Assembly (NCBI GenBank): GCA_964629475.1
Contig: CAZVQW010000010.1
Coordinates: 1 to 64,000, forward strand
DNA: 64,000 bases
Source of the DNA: SMWD01 sp964629475
GTDB lineage: Bacteria > Pseudomonadota > Gammaproteobacteria > Steroidobacterales > GCA-2729495
Reading direction: 5' to 3'
Part shown: in pieces, positions 7,839-16,060 of the stretch
How positions within the stretch are numbered: the stretch's first letter is position 1
Layout: each line of letters begins with the position of its first letter
Translations under genes and position numbers: made by a program
The notes under the pieces: model-generated
Told to the model about the DNA's origin: nothing
Seen by the model: only the letters and a program-made list of their open reading frames with translations
Database searches by the model: none

Positions 7839-10162
7839 TAACGGATCCTGTTCTCGTAGAAGACGACAGTTTTGTCGGAAGTTTTCAGCCGTACCAATAA
7901 TTTTGACTGATATCCGATGAGTGGTTTTTCAATGGTGATGATGTTCTTTGCCTTCAGCCGTCGCGCCTGATGCCTGACCTTTCCGGGTGGCACTATATGA
8001 ACGGGCATCTGTAGCGCACCGGTCAGGGACATGTACTTCAGCCCATGGCCCCAGGGAGATGCCGTCACCAGGGCACCATCATCCGGCAGACGCCCGACAA
8101 TGAATTCCAACGCGTGGATGTCGGATTTAAACGTCCTTTCATACCATGTAACCAGTCTTTCCCTGGTTTCAGGATTCAGCAGCAGGCTGCTCTTTGCCCA
8201 GAATTGAGTCGTCGGTGTTTGCGTGACTATCTCGAAATGTCCGTCTGACCAAACATGCTCCGGAGTAATTTTTCTTCCAAGATAAAACAGGGGCGCATCG
8301 TTCATGCGATGAAAAATAAATGCATCAGGATTATCCGCCGACTCTTGCTGATAGAACCCCACCGGTTCTTGCTGGAAAAACCCTACCGGATCTTGCCGAA
8401 AATTCCAGACCTGGTTCTGAATACGGCTACCGAAAACCGGCGCTGTCCAGGAAAGACTCCAGGGCGCAGCCGCATAGACACTCCAGCCATCACCTGTCTT
8501 CGTCAGAAAATCCAAAGGTTCCCATGCCGCTCTTAGTAACGGCAGTTCCCAGGTTGTTTGTGCGAAATATTTATAGTCAGTGGTTTGCTCGTCGTTGATC
8601 CAATCCGCTACGGGTTGCTTGACCTGATAAGAAGGCCAGTTATAACCGGCGAGATGTATTACCGCCAACATTGAAACGGCCAGGCAAAATGACCGGATGA
8701 CGGGCACGGATAGCGGAAGCTCTGTGCGCAGCTTTTTTAAAACAATTCCCAGTGCCAGCAATCCAAATCCAATCACGACCAGGATCAAACGTTGATTAAA
8801 CTGCAGGCGTGAACTGGAGATCTGCAGGAAATACACAAAGAAAGTCAGTGGAACATGGCCCCAGAACAGAGCGGGAAAGAAATCTCGCCGCAGTGCCGCC
8901 TGCACCGCTTTGTATAAACAAAATACGATAGCGGGGATTCCCAGGCCCCAGAACACAACTCCAAAACCTCCATGAAAACTGCCGAGGCCGGGGTCCTGAG
9001 ACATATAGCTGAGAAAAAACTCAACGGGATTGCGCAAGAATTCCGTAAGCGCTTTGCTGGAAGGTGGCAGAGAAAGAGAATTATTCCCGGGAGAGTTGAC
9101 GGTCATTGACCACTTCACTGCATGCAAACCGCCAAGGTCGAGCTGATACGGATAAAGCGGATAACCTGTCGCAAGAAAATTACGCACAAACCAGAAGATG
9201 CAGAGCGGCAGCGAAACCAGAAAATAACCAGCATAGGCTCGAATTGCAGCGCCCGGTTTTGTATCACTCCACAAGCGCGCAATTAATACGGGCTGTACAG
9301 CGATGACCGCCACCAGAAGATTGTGCTTGATACCCAGTCCCAGGCCCGTTGCAATGCCTGCCATGATCAAATGAAATACTGCACCGGTTTGCCAGAATCT
9401 CACGGCCGCAAATAACAACGTCAGATAGCAAACGCCGACGATCAAATCTACATAGTTACTGCCGGCCTGCCCCAATACCAGAGGCGTAAACAGGAATAGC
9501 AGACCAACAAACACAGCATCATTGCGCCCCACCTCGAATCTTCTCGCCAGCGCGAATATGACCAACGTACCGAAAATAGCGGCAACATACTGAACAAGGT
9601 CGATGAAAGTATCTGCATGAAAGAAAATCATCGGCCAGAGGAACAGAAACTCTCCATTCAGAGGCATGGCGAATTGATCGCGTAGCTTGATCGGCAGCAG
9701 AGAAATCTCGTGATCCAGAACGTATTGATAGATGGGCGGCAGATGAGCGACAAGATCATCGATGCCACGCGGAGGCAAGAAGTAGGCCGCTGTACAGATC
9801 CAGATCGTCAGGAATACACCCAGAAGAATCAGCGCCGCATTGACCGGCGTCAGAATACCCGGAAAGCCTGAAGCGACATTCCGACCCATGCCGGTCATTC
9901 GCTCAGCGGCCAGTGGACGACGGAGCAGAAGAACGAGAATCAGCAGTCCGCCACTCAGGCTCAAATTAAATACAAGCAATGCCTTCAGCGTAAGGGCCCC
10001 AATTATGCCGAGCAGTAATTCCGTCGCAACAATCTGTACCGCCATCAGGAGCCCTGCATAGACAAGACTCTCACTCACGGAGAGTTTTCGCAGCACGGAA
10101 ACACAGAGTTGCCAGCTCAGAAAAATGAGCAGATTGACGGCAATGAAGGCTAAAATAGTCAA
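7838..10162 (-). CDS. Large GT-C-like membrane protein with C-terminal soluble domain
   Basis: A 774-residue protein with about twelve membrane helices in its first 550 residues and a soluble, presumably periplasmic, C-terminal part of about 220 residues. An acidic motif RGIDDLVAHLPPIY follows the third or fourth helix (about residues 131-144), in the position where GT-C enzymes carry catalytic Asp residues. It looks like a dolichyl/undecaprenyl-phosphate-sugar-dependent transferase, but no named family is certain. The start is TTG at 10162; no in-frame ATG lies before the first helix. Within the soluble part an 8-residue unit, roughly QDPVGFFQ/QEPVGFYQ, is tandemly repeated. It is the first gene of the 2.5-10.2 kb minus-strand run. 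Confidence 0.65.
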   Translation of the reverse strand: MTILAFIAVNLLIFLSWQLCVSVLRKLSVSESLVYAGLLMAVQIVATELLLGIIGALTLKALLVFNLSLSGGLLILVLLLRRPLAAERMTGMGRNVASGFPGILTPVNAALILLGVFLTIWICTAAYFLPPRGIDDLVAHLPPIYQYVLDHEISLLPIKLRDQFAMPLNGEFLFLWPMIFFHADTFIDLVQYVAAIFGTLVIFALARRFEVGRNDAVFVGLLFLFTPLVLGQAGSNYVDLIVGVCYLTLLFAAVRFWQTGAVFHLIMAGIATGLGLGIKHNLLVAVIAVQPVLIARLWSDTKPGAAIRAYAGYFLVSLPLCIFWFVRNFLATGYPLYPYQLDLGGLHAVKWSMTVNSPGNNSLSLPPSSKALTEFLRNPVEFFLSYMSQDPGLGSFHGGFGVVFWGLGIPAIVFCLYKAVQAALRRDFFPALFWGHVPLTFFVYFLQISSSRLQFNQRLILVVIGFGLLALGIVLKKLRTELPLSVPVIRSFCLAVSMLAVIHLAGYNWPSYQVKQPVADWINDEQTTDYKYFAQTTWELPLLRAAWEPLDFLTKTGDGWSVYAAAPWSLSWTAPVFGSRIQNQVWNFRQDPVGFFQQEPVGFYQQESADNPDAFIFHRMNDAPLFYLGRKITPEHVWSDGHFEIVTQTPTTQFWAKSSLLLNPETRERLVTWYERTFKSDIHALEFIVGRLPDDGALVTASPWGHGLKYMSLTGALQMPVHIVPPGKVRHQARRLKAKNIITIEKPLIGYQSKLLVRLKTSDKTVVFYENRIR
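8343..8414. repeat. 24-bp in-frame tandem repeat
   Basis: Two adjacent 24-base units (8343-8366 and 8367-8390), both starting TCTTGCTG and ending CCACCGG/CCTACCGG, followed by a partial, more diverged third copy from 8391. On the minus strand it encodes the repeated octapeptide of the large membrane protein. Because 24 is a multiple of three, copy-number change would keep the frame. Confidence 0.75.
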
Positions 10163-10341
10163 CTCAATATGCGCTTCGAGCTCTTTTGGCCCGGATCCTT
10201 TAAGAAAACCGAAGATCCTGTATCCATGAGTACAAGTCTATCGGCAGGCTGGTACAGTCTGTTCATGTATTTGCTTAAGCTAAAATATCACTATCCCGCA
10301 AACCAAGCACTTTATTGCGTCCTTGCATCGCTACAGCGAAT

Positions 10342-11217
10342 ATGTTCAGTCCCCGGACAAATAAAACCACAGTGACCATAACCGATCCCCGCATTCCCGA
10401 CTCAATTCGACCGCCGCTGCAGGACTACCTGCAACGGCTGCAGTCGGCAGCCCCCGATTTGCTGCTGGGCGTGTATTTGCACGGCTCCACCACGTATGAC
10501 GCTTTCTGTGAACAGGTCAGCGACATTGATATGCTGGTTGTCACGACCAGGACATGCAATACGGAGGATCTGGCGCACCTCAGGCAAATACATGCTGATC
10601 TGAGAATTACATGGCCCCGGCAAAAACTGGAGGTCAGTTACATACCGAAAGCAGACTGCAGCCTGCCGCAAGCAGAACCCAGGCCTCCACACCCGTATCA
10701 TCATCAGGACCCTTATCACGAGGAAGGTGTATTTTTCGACAGTGGTATCTTCGATTTCAATTCTCCGCTCTGGTCCGCCAACCTGTGGTGGATGGTCAAG
10801 ACACGCGGCATTGCCCTGCTCGGCCCGGAACCGGACATGCTCGGAATCCGAACCTCGGCAACCGATATCGTCGCAACCAGCCGGTACCTTGTCGAAAGTT
10901 ACTGGCCCGAGTGGACGCAACCTGGCAAAAAACTACTCCAGCTCCGTCTCGCCTTTGACGTGGACTGGATAGTTTTTGGCACACTCAGAACTTATTACAC
11001 GCTCTCGGAGCGGGACATCACCTCCAAACTCGGCGCCGCGGAATACGGGCTTGGCCACCTGCCGAAACGCTGGCATTGGCTGATCAAAGACACAATGAAG
11101 CAACGCCTCCAGCCAACCCCGCGAGGCAACATAATGCGGGTATGCATCGCCTTCATGACGGCCCTGTACCTGCGCTTCATACTCCGCAGGTGCCGACAGA
11201 TCATCGCCCGCGATTGA
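10342..11217 (+). CDS. AadA-like nucleotidyltransferase
   Basis: Cytoplasmic nucleotidyltransferase of 291 residues with the Pol-beta/MNT fold. The signature is YLHGSTTYDAFCEQVSDIDM, giving Gly48-Ser49 and metal-binding Asp61 and Asp63. The C-terminal helical half (residues about 190-260, WIVFGTLRTYYTLSERDITS and GLGHLPKRW) matches the DUF4111 region of aminoglycoside adenylyltransferases such as AadA. It could adenylylate an aminoglycoside or an endogenous amino-sugar; a chromosomal glycan setting makes a resistance role uncertain. ATG 10342 is preferred; a TTG at 10315 and GTG at 10372 are in frame. It is followed 38 bases later by the EFM5-like gene. The region between residues 100 and 150 is His/Pro rich and unlike AadA. 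Confidence 0.72.
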   Translation: MFSPRTNKTTVTITDPRIPDSIRPPLQDYLQRLQSAAPDLLLGVYLHGSTTYDAFCEQVSDIDMLVVTTRTCNTEDLAHLRQIHADLRITWPRQKLEVSYIPKADCSLPQAEPRPPHPYHHQDPYHEEGVFFDSGIFDFNSPLWSANLWWMVKTRGIALLGPEPDMLGIRTSATDIVATSRYLVESYWPEWTQPGKKLLQLRLAFDVDWIVFGTLRTYYTLSERDITSKLGAAEYGLGHLPKRWHWLIKDTMKQRLQPTPRGNIMRVCIAFMTALYLRFILRRCRQIIARD

Positions 11218-11255
11218 TTTATACTTCGACGCTGTTTGCTGCTGCAGGATTTACC

Positions 11256-11996
11256 ATGGAAGAAAATCAGAGTCGAGAACAGTACTGGTTCGAGGACGAG
11301 ACATTTGAATGGCTCGGCGACCTGATTTCTCGCACGGAACGCGTAGGCGCCGTATTTACGCCGTCACTGCTGCAGTATCCGAATGTCTGGGTTTTCGATG
11401 CGGACGAACGATTCGAAGGCTCCGAGCGCTATACCATGGGCGATGTGACCCGGTCAGTGCCGGACCTGGATCAGTTCGGGATGATCATTATCGATCCGCC
11501 GTTCCTGCTCAGCGCCCGTGATCTTGCTCCGCTGCTGAGACCTGCCCGACACCGTCCGCTGTTAATCAGCGCGACGGACTGGTGCGTCAACAAGGCCGGC
11601 TGGGGCCAGCTGTTTTCCTCTTACGGAATGTCGCAGGTAACCAGCTACTTTCCGCGTTACCGATCCATTGCCAACGGCTATTGCGAGAGCGGTCTGAAGC
11701 GGGACGGCCGAACCAATATTTCGTTCTACTCCAACATCCCTTTTGGGCCGCCACGACAATCGGTAATTCTGCGTCGCGGAGACACCTGGATCTCCCACGA
11801 CCCCTATAACTTTTATGAGCAGCAGCAGTACGACAGCCCGCCGGCAGAGGAAGCAGAATTACAACAGCCAAATGACGAAGTATCCGCCGCAAAGATCAAG
11901 GCAATCGAACTGGAGCGCCACTGGGACACCATGCAACGGGCCAGACGCATCCCCTGGCGGGTGCGGCTGCGACGGTTGTTAAGACTCGCGCCCTGA
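11256..11996 (+). CDS. EFM5/EEF1AKMT1-like N6-adenine-MTase-family protein
   Basis: Predicted SAM-dependent methyltransferase of 246 residues. The order of motifs matches the family containing yeast Efm5 and human EEF1AKMT1 (once named probable N6-adenine methyltransferase): QYWFEDETFEWL at residues 9-20, the strand and loop VWVFDADERFEG at 44-55, then the catalytic MIIIDPPFLLSARDLAPLL at 76-94, where DPPF is residues 80-83. Eukaryotic members methylate lysines on translation factors. A bacterial copy in a glycan locus is unusual, so target is unknown. The C-terminal 50 residues are Glu/Gln then Arg rich and not part of the fold. The frame opens at 11076, but the ATG at 11256 fits the family N-terminus. 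Probably co-transcribed with the nucleotidyltransferase; converges on the GT4 gene. Confidence 0.66.
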   Translation: MEENQSREQYWFEDETFEWLGDLISRTERVGAVFTPSLLQYPNVWVFDADERFEGSERYTMGDVTRSVPDLDQFGMIIIDPPFLLSARDLAPLLRPARHRPLLISATDWCVNKAGWGQLFSSYGMSQVTSYFPRYRSIANGYCESGLKRDGRTNISFYSNIPFGPPRQSVILRRGDTWISHDPYNFYEQQQYDSPPAEEAELQQPNDEVSAAKIKAIELERHWDTMQRARRIPWRVRLRRLLRLAP

Positions 11997-11998
11997 GA

Positions 11999-13276
11999 TC
12001 AATCGCCTGCGGCGGTATTCGGATCCAGATCGGCAAACAGGTGCCGGTAGTGAGCCACGGCAATGTGAGCCCAGTCGAATTCAAGTGCGCGCATCGCAGC
12101 ATGTTGACTGATCGCTGCAGCCGCTGACGGATCAAATCCCAGCACCCTGATCAGGGTTGCGGCCAACGCAGCCGGTTCGCCCTCCGGAACGATAAAACCG
12201 TCCACGCCGTCTGTAATCACATCATCCGCACCACTGGCATTGCTTGCCACGCAGAGCTTGCCGGCCGCCATGCCTTCCATCAGTGACACCGGCAACCCCT
12301 CGACGTCCCCGGCAGCGGTCACAATCGACGGAACCACGACCACATCTGCCGCCGTCAGGTAAGCTTGTTTCAGTTCCCCGGTCACAAAACCCGGTAGTCG
12401 GACCTGCTCGTTCAGACCCAGTTCCCGAACCTGTTTTTCAATCGTAGCGCGCAATTCTCCATCGCCGGCAATCACCAGGTGAAAGCGATGATTGTCGCGA
12501 TGCAGTTCGGCTACAGCCTGCAACAAATCCGGCAAACCCTTTTTCTCTGTCAGTCGTCCGAGAAATAGCAGCACGGGCGCATCATCGAGATCCATGCTCT
12601 GACGAGCCGCCGTCTTATGTGGTGACCCCTGGTCGGCTAATTCGGCTACGTGCACACCCATGGGAATGATCTGTAGCCGCGAACCGACCGAGAGCCAGTC
12701 AGCCGCACTGAAGAAATCCTGCAGCCGACCCGCCGTGCGCCGACTGACCGCCGTACAGGCATGACAGGACCGCGTGATACGACGCACCAGGGCCGGACCA
12801 AGCAGCGGTATGCGCCGCAGGACTTCGACATCGGACGAGTGCGTCGTAAAAACGTGAGGAATTCCCAGAAACCACGCGGCCAGGCTACCGGCCAGCGCTT
12901 GCGGCGTGAACCAGTGCGAGTAAATCACCGTCGGCCGGAAGCGTCGCGCATGCGCCAGGATCGCGCAGAATTCAGCGACCATGAATACGGGCACCTGCAG
13001 CGCGAGCCACCAACGTTGGCGAATGTTGGGGAGTATGGCCGGATACACGAGCCGTTGCAGAGGCGCTGGCCAGAAATACCGGAATCGGTGTACCGGAATC
13101 CCCTGCAGCATCTCGTCACGAGCTGCCCCGGCATCGTGCGGTGCGAGGATCTCCACGGCAGTACCGGGGAAACTACGAGTCAGCGCAACTGCTTGATCCA
13201 GGACAAAAGACGGTACTGCATCACCCGTCCAACGCGGCAGTGTGGATGCAGTGATAAGAATTCGAAGATGTGACAT
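11999..13276 (-). CDS. GT4 family glycosyltransferase
   Basis: Retaining GT-B glycosyltransferase of family 4, 425 residues. The N-terminal domain has the loop TLPRWTGDAVPSFVLDQAVA for the acceptor; the C-terminal domain has LLFLGRLTEKKGLPDLLQAV and the EX7E-type donor site EGLPVSLMEGMAAG. It will transfer a sugar from a nucleotide donor to a lipid-linked glycan at the cytoplasmic face. The ATG at 13276 shares one base with the TGA of the upstream methyltransferase (TGATG), which fixes the start over the in-frame codon at 13303. Last gene of a four-gene coupled operon. Confidence 0.87.
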   Translation of the reverse strand: MSHLRILITASTLPRWTGDAVPSFVLDQAVALTRSFPGTAVEILAPHDAGAARDEMLQGIPVHRFRYFWPAPLQRLVYPAILPNIRQRWWLALQVPVFMVAEFCAILAHARRFRPTVIYSHWFTPQALAGSLAAWFLGIPHVFTTHSSDVEVLRRIPLLGPALVRRITRSCHACTAVSRRTAGRLQDFFSAADWLSVGSRLQIIPMGVHVAELADQGSPHKTAARQSMDLDDAPVLLFLGRLTEKKGLPDLLQAVAELHRDNHRFHLVIAGDGELRATIEKQVRELGLNEQVRLPGFVTGELKQAYLTAADVVVVPSIVTAAGDVEGLPVSLMEGMAAGKLCVASNASGADDVITDGVDGFIVPEGEPAALAATLIRVLGFDPSAAAAISQHAAMRALEFDWAHIAVAHYRHLFADLDPNTAAGD

Positions 13277-13839
13277 CAGCGTGTCGCTGATCTGCCTGCG
13301 CACTTTTCAAACACAAAGAGCTGGTTTAATCCTAACTGGAAGCGGCGATGCGCTCGCAGCGTCAGTCCCGCATTTTCGAATATTGGGATCGTTTGTTTGA
13401 CATCAAATCCATGATGCTCCTCTGCCGCCATGCCATCCACCAGGCGCAATAACATCAATAGCTCCAGGATTCGGTCCACAAAGGGATGCGGAACCGTGAG
13501 CACCACCCGTCCTCCGGGAGATAAAACACGGCAACACTGACGTGCCAGAAGTTTCGGATCCTGAACGTGTTCGAGAACGGCGAGCAGGGAAATACAATCG
13601 AAGGCATCATGATCGAAGTCAAAGTCATCCGGAAACTTGCCGCGCAGCAACCTGACTTTGTCATCTTCTAAAGGCTCTACGTGTGAATCAACGCCGGTGG
13701 CCGATGCTATTCGCCCAAGAACCTCATTGATCAGGGTGCGATCATGACATCCAATGTCGAGAAGCCTGTCCCCGACTCGTACGAAAGGCGCTACCTTGCG
13801 AACCCTCCACTGCTGCAAGAAACGATCCAGGGTCTTCAC
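13276..13839 (-). CDS. Class I SAM-dependent methyltransferase
   Basis: Small methyltransferase of 187 residues. VGDRLLDIGCHDRTLINEV (about residues 21-39) is motif I, in a form lacking the usual second glycine, as seen in some glycan-cluster methyltransferases; ATGVDSHVEPL is motif II and FDCISLLAVLEHVQDP is motif IV. LSPGGRVVLTVPHPFVDRI follows. It is coupled to the GT4 gene downstream by a one-base overlap and lies 5 bases after the GT2 stop. Substrate unknown. Confidence 0.8.
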   Translation of the reverse strand: MKTLDRFLQQWRVRKVAPFVRVGDRLLDIGCHDRTLINEVLGRIASATGVDSHVEPLEDDKVRLLRGKFPDDFDFDHDAFDCISLLAVLEHVQDPKLLARQCCRVLSPGGRVVLTVPHPFVDRILELLMLLRLVDGMAAEEHHGFDVKQTIPIFENAGLTLRAHRRFQLGLNQLFVFEKCAGRSATR

Positions 13840-13844
13840 AAGAA

Positions 13845-15008
13845 CTAATTACCACGCCGTCGAGCGATACCCAGCATGCTATAGAGGAAGGACATCGCCA
13901 AGGTCTGAATGCCCAATGAAAAGAGCGTTACACCTGCAATCACCGGCCGCATCGACACGGCGGGATCCAATGGGCCGAAACCGCCGGTCGCCCACTGCCA
14001 CGCAGGACCGCTGATTATCAAAATGCCCGCTACAAGGAGCAGCGCACCCGCAATCAGACCACGCTCCAGGGTGAACGTTTTGAAAGCTCTGTTCATCCAT
14101 GGGGCGGCGGGACCAATTTCTTCGGTTACGGCATAGATTCGCGCGGCCATCGCGATTGTTATCGCTTGAAAGCCTGTCAGCACCATGAGCGCAGCTATCT
14201 GCATGGTGTGGATGTCCAGGGTGATCCTGCCTGCCTCCAACGGCCCAACGACAAGCCGTGCCAATAGCAACGCAGAGGGCAGCAACAACAACAGACCAGG
14301 AATTCCTAATGTCCAACGCGGCGAAAGAGTCATCATGAAACGCAGGTGCCGCCAACCATCTCGCCAGGTCCGCAGGTGCGGCGGCCGGGAGCGCTTGTCG
14401 GGATAAAGCGTGATCGGTACCTCGCGAATCGTAAAGTCGTGGACAGCGGTCTTGACCACCATTTCGCTAGCGAACTCCATACCCGTCGTGCGCAGGCCCA
14501 GCTTTTTGTATGTCTGTCGGCGGATGCCTCGCAATCCACAGTGAAAGTCGGAGATTGGCGTGCGAAACAGGAGTCGTCCGATGAAGCTTAGAACGGGGTT
14601 GCCAATCCAGCGGTGGGACCAGGGCATTGCACCGGGCATGATTCGACCCTTGAAGCGGGAACCCATTACCAGATCCGCCCCCTCACGCAGAACCCGGATC
14701 ATTTTTATCGCCTCTTCGAAGTCGTAGCTCTGGTCGGCGTCACCCATGATCATATAGTCACCGCACGCTGCATCGAAACCGCCCGTCAGGGCGGCGCCAT
14801 AGCCAGGCTCCGGCGCATTCACCACCCGCGCTCCTGCTTGCCGGGCTATCTCTTGTGATCCGTCATTACTACCGTTGTCCGCAACAATAATCTCTGCCTT
14901 AAGATCGTTGCTCCTGATGCAACGCTGCGCGGCCTGGATACAACCTTCCAGTGTTTCTGCCTCGTTGAGGCAGGGCATTACAAAGCTGACTTCGATATTC
15001 TCGCTCAT
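13845..15008 (-). CDS. GT2 polyprenyl-phosphate glycosyltransferase with membrane tail
   Basis: Inverting GT2 enzyme of 387 residues in the DPM1/dolichol-phosphate-glucose synthase-like group. The N-terminal 230 residues hold VSFVMPCLNEAETLEGCI, the UDP/GDP site IIVADNGSNDGSQEIA, and the DxD-type catalytic loop MIMGDADQSYDF. The C-terminal 150 residues carry about four membrane helices, a tail found in enzymes that place a sugar on polyprenyl phosphate. The start ATG at 15008 overlaps the upstream stop as ATGA, which rules out the longer frame to 15062. The product would feed a GT-C transferase on the other side of the membrane. Confidence 0.85.
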   Translation of the reverse strand: MSENIEVSFVMPCLNEAETLEGCIQAAQRCIRSNDLKAEIIVADNGSNDGSQEIARQAGARVVNAPEPGYGAALTGGFDAACGDYMIMGDADQSYDFEEAIKMIRVLREGADLVMGSRFKGRIMPGAMPWSHRWIGNPVLSFIGRLLFRTPISDFHCGLRGIRRQTYKKLGLRTTGMEFASEMVVKTAVHDFTIREVPITLYPDKRSRPPHLRTWRDGWRHLRFMMTLSPRWTLGIPGLLLLLPSALLLARLVVGPLEAGRITLDIHTMQIAALMVLTGFQAITIAMAARIYAVTEEIGPAAPWMNRAFKTFTLERGLIAGALLLVAGILIISGPAWQWATGGFGPLDPAVSMRPVIAGVTLFSLGIQTLAMSFLYSMLGIARRRGN

Positions 15009-15751
15009 CGCACCGCGTCTATGACGAATCCGCTGCCCCAGCGCGCCGCCGGGCCGGCACACCAGACCCGATCAAGCAGATCGAGGATGCGCATTATCCA
15101 TTGCGGAGCATTCGGCAACATTTGCATCCCGGGAATGAGTGACAAATCCATGTGCCGGACCCGTGCCTCGCCGAAGCCGGCCTGCAAGAAAATGTTGCGA
15201 ACACTCTCGGGATCCAGCTCTCGCTCATCAGGAGTGTGATAGTCGTTGTAACGATTACCAAGCAACAGACGTCCCAAGTGCCTTAACACTCCATGGATAT
15301 TCGGATCCTGTGTATGAACCAGCCCGCCAGGGTGCAGATGTCGATAGATGCGGCTCAACAGTTCCAGACTCTCCGGATCAGAAAGATGGTGAAGAAAACC
15401 AATACATACTACCGTATCGAACATCTGGTCAAATTCGAAGCCTGCAACATCAGCACACTCGAATCGAATGTTAGTGACACCTGCGCGGTCCGCCTCTCGC
15501 CGGGCATCTTCAACAGTCTCCGGAGAGAGATCTATTCCAAGCACTTGCCTGGCGTGAGGGGCTAGCATCTGTTCGAACTGACCTCGCCCGCAACCGATGC
15601 TAAGTACGTGACCCAGGCTGTCGCTTCCTCGCGCTGCGCGCAAAAGACGCAGCTCCCGCTGCCAGCGCAAACGATCGCCGGCGGGGTTTAGAGTCCAGTC
15701 GGCAAAGAATTCTCTTTCCCGCTGTATTCGCTCTGCACCAGAATCAGACAT
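15005..15751 (-). CDS. Class I SAM-dependent methyltransferase
   Basis: Methyltransferase of 248 residues: HVLSIGCGRGQFEQML is motif I (about residues 48-63), VLGIDLSPETVEDARRE is motif II and FDTVVCIGFLHHLSDPE is motif IV. Residues 150-200 (GGLVHTQDPNIHGVLRHLGR) resemble small-molecule or lipid methyltransferases of glycan loci. First gene of the 12.0-15.8 kb operon and coupled to the GT2 by ATGA. Its ATG is preceded in frame by GTG-TGT-GTG within a short TG run, so a three-codon longer start is possible. Confidence 0.83.
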   Translation of the reverse strand: MSDSGAERIQREREFFADWTLNPAGDRLRWQRELRLLRAARGSDSLGHVLSIGCGRGQFEQMLAPHARQVLGIDLSPETVEDARREADRAGVTNIRFECADVAGFEFDQMFDTVVCIGFLHHLSDPESLELLSRIYRHLHPGGLVHTQDPNIHGVLRHLGRLLLGNRYNDYHTPDERELDPESVRNIFLQAGFGEARVRHMDLSLIPGMQMLPNAPQWIMRILDLLDRVWCAGPAARWGSGFVIDAVR

Positions 15752-16060
15752 CACACACACACATGCCGATAATGGCCAGCGGCCATGGGATTTATTGCAT
15801 GTTGCTCTAACATCTGCACAGATTGCAAACGACTATCCCTGTCAGGGGCACACTGAGTATTCCATTGGCCCGGTTAATGCGTTCTAACTCATCCTTTCGC
15901 ATTCTGATTTTACACATTCGAAGAGTACGATGTGATAGTGCTGCATACCCGGTCAAAAGCATGAGGCATATAGCTGTATAAAAAACAGGTGGATATAGTA
16001 GAGTCCAATGAGATTACCAAAGATATTCCGTTTTGACTTAATAAATGCAGACGTACATCC
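15752..16060. other. Divergent intergenic region, 309 bases
   Basis: Separates the minus-strand methyltransferase operon from the plus-strand membrane protein gene, so it must hold promoters for both. It is AT-rich toward the right end and begins with a (CA)n run of about six units at 15752-15763. No ORF, RNA gene or clear hairpin terminator was seen, and no promoter could be placed with confidence. Confidence 0.5.

Noticed and set aside
11076..11255. N-terminal extension of the EFM5-like frame
   Set aside because: It overlaps the end of the nucleotidyltransferase gene in another frame and does not match the family; ATG 11256 starts at the expected place.
15752..15763. Short CA/TG repeat as a phase-variation switch
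   Set aside because: Only about six dinucleotide units, and the ATG used for the methyltransferase lies downstream of it, so slippage would not change the protein.
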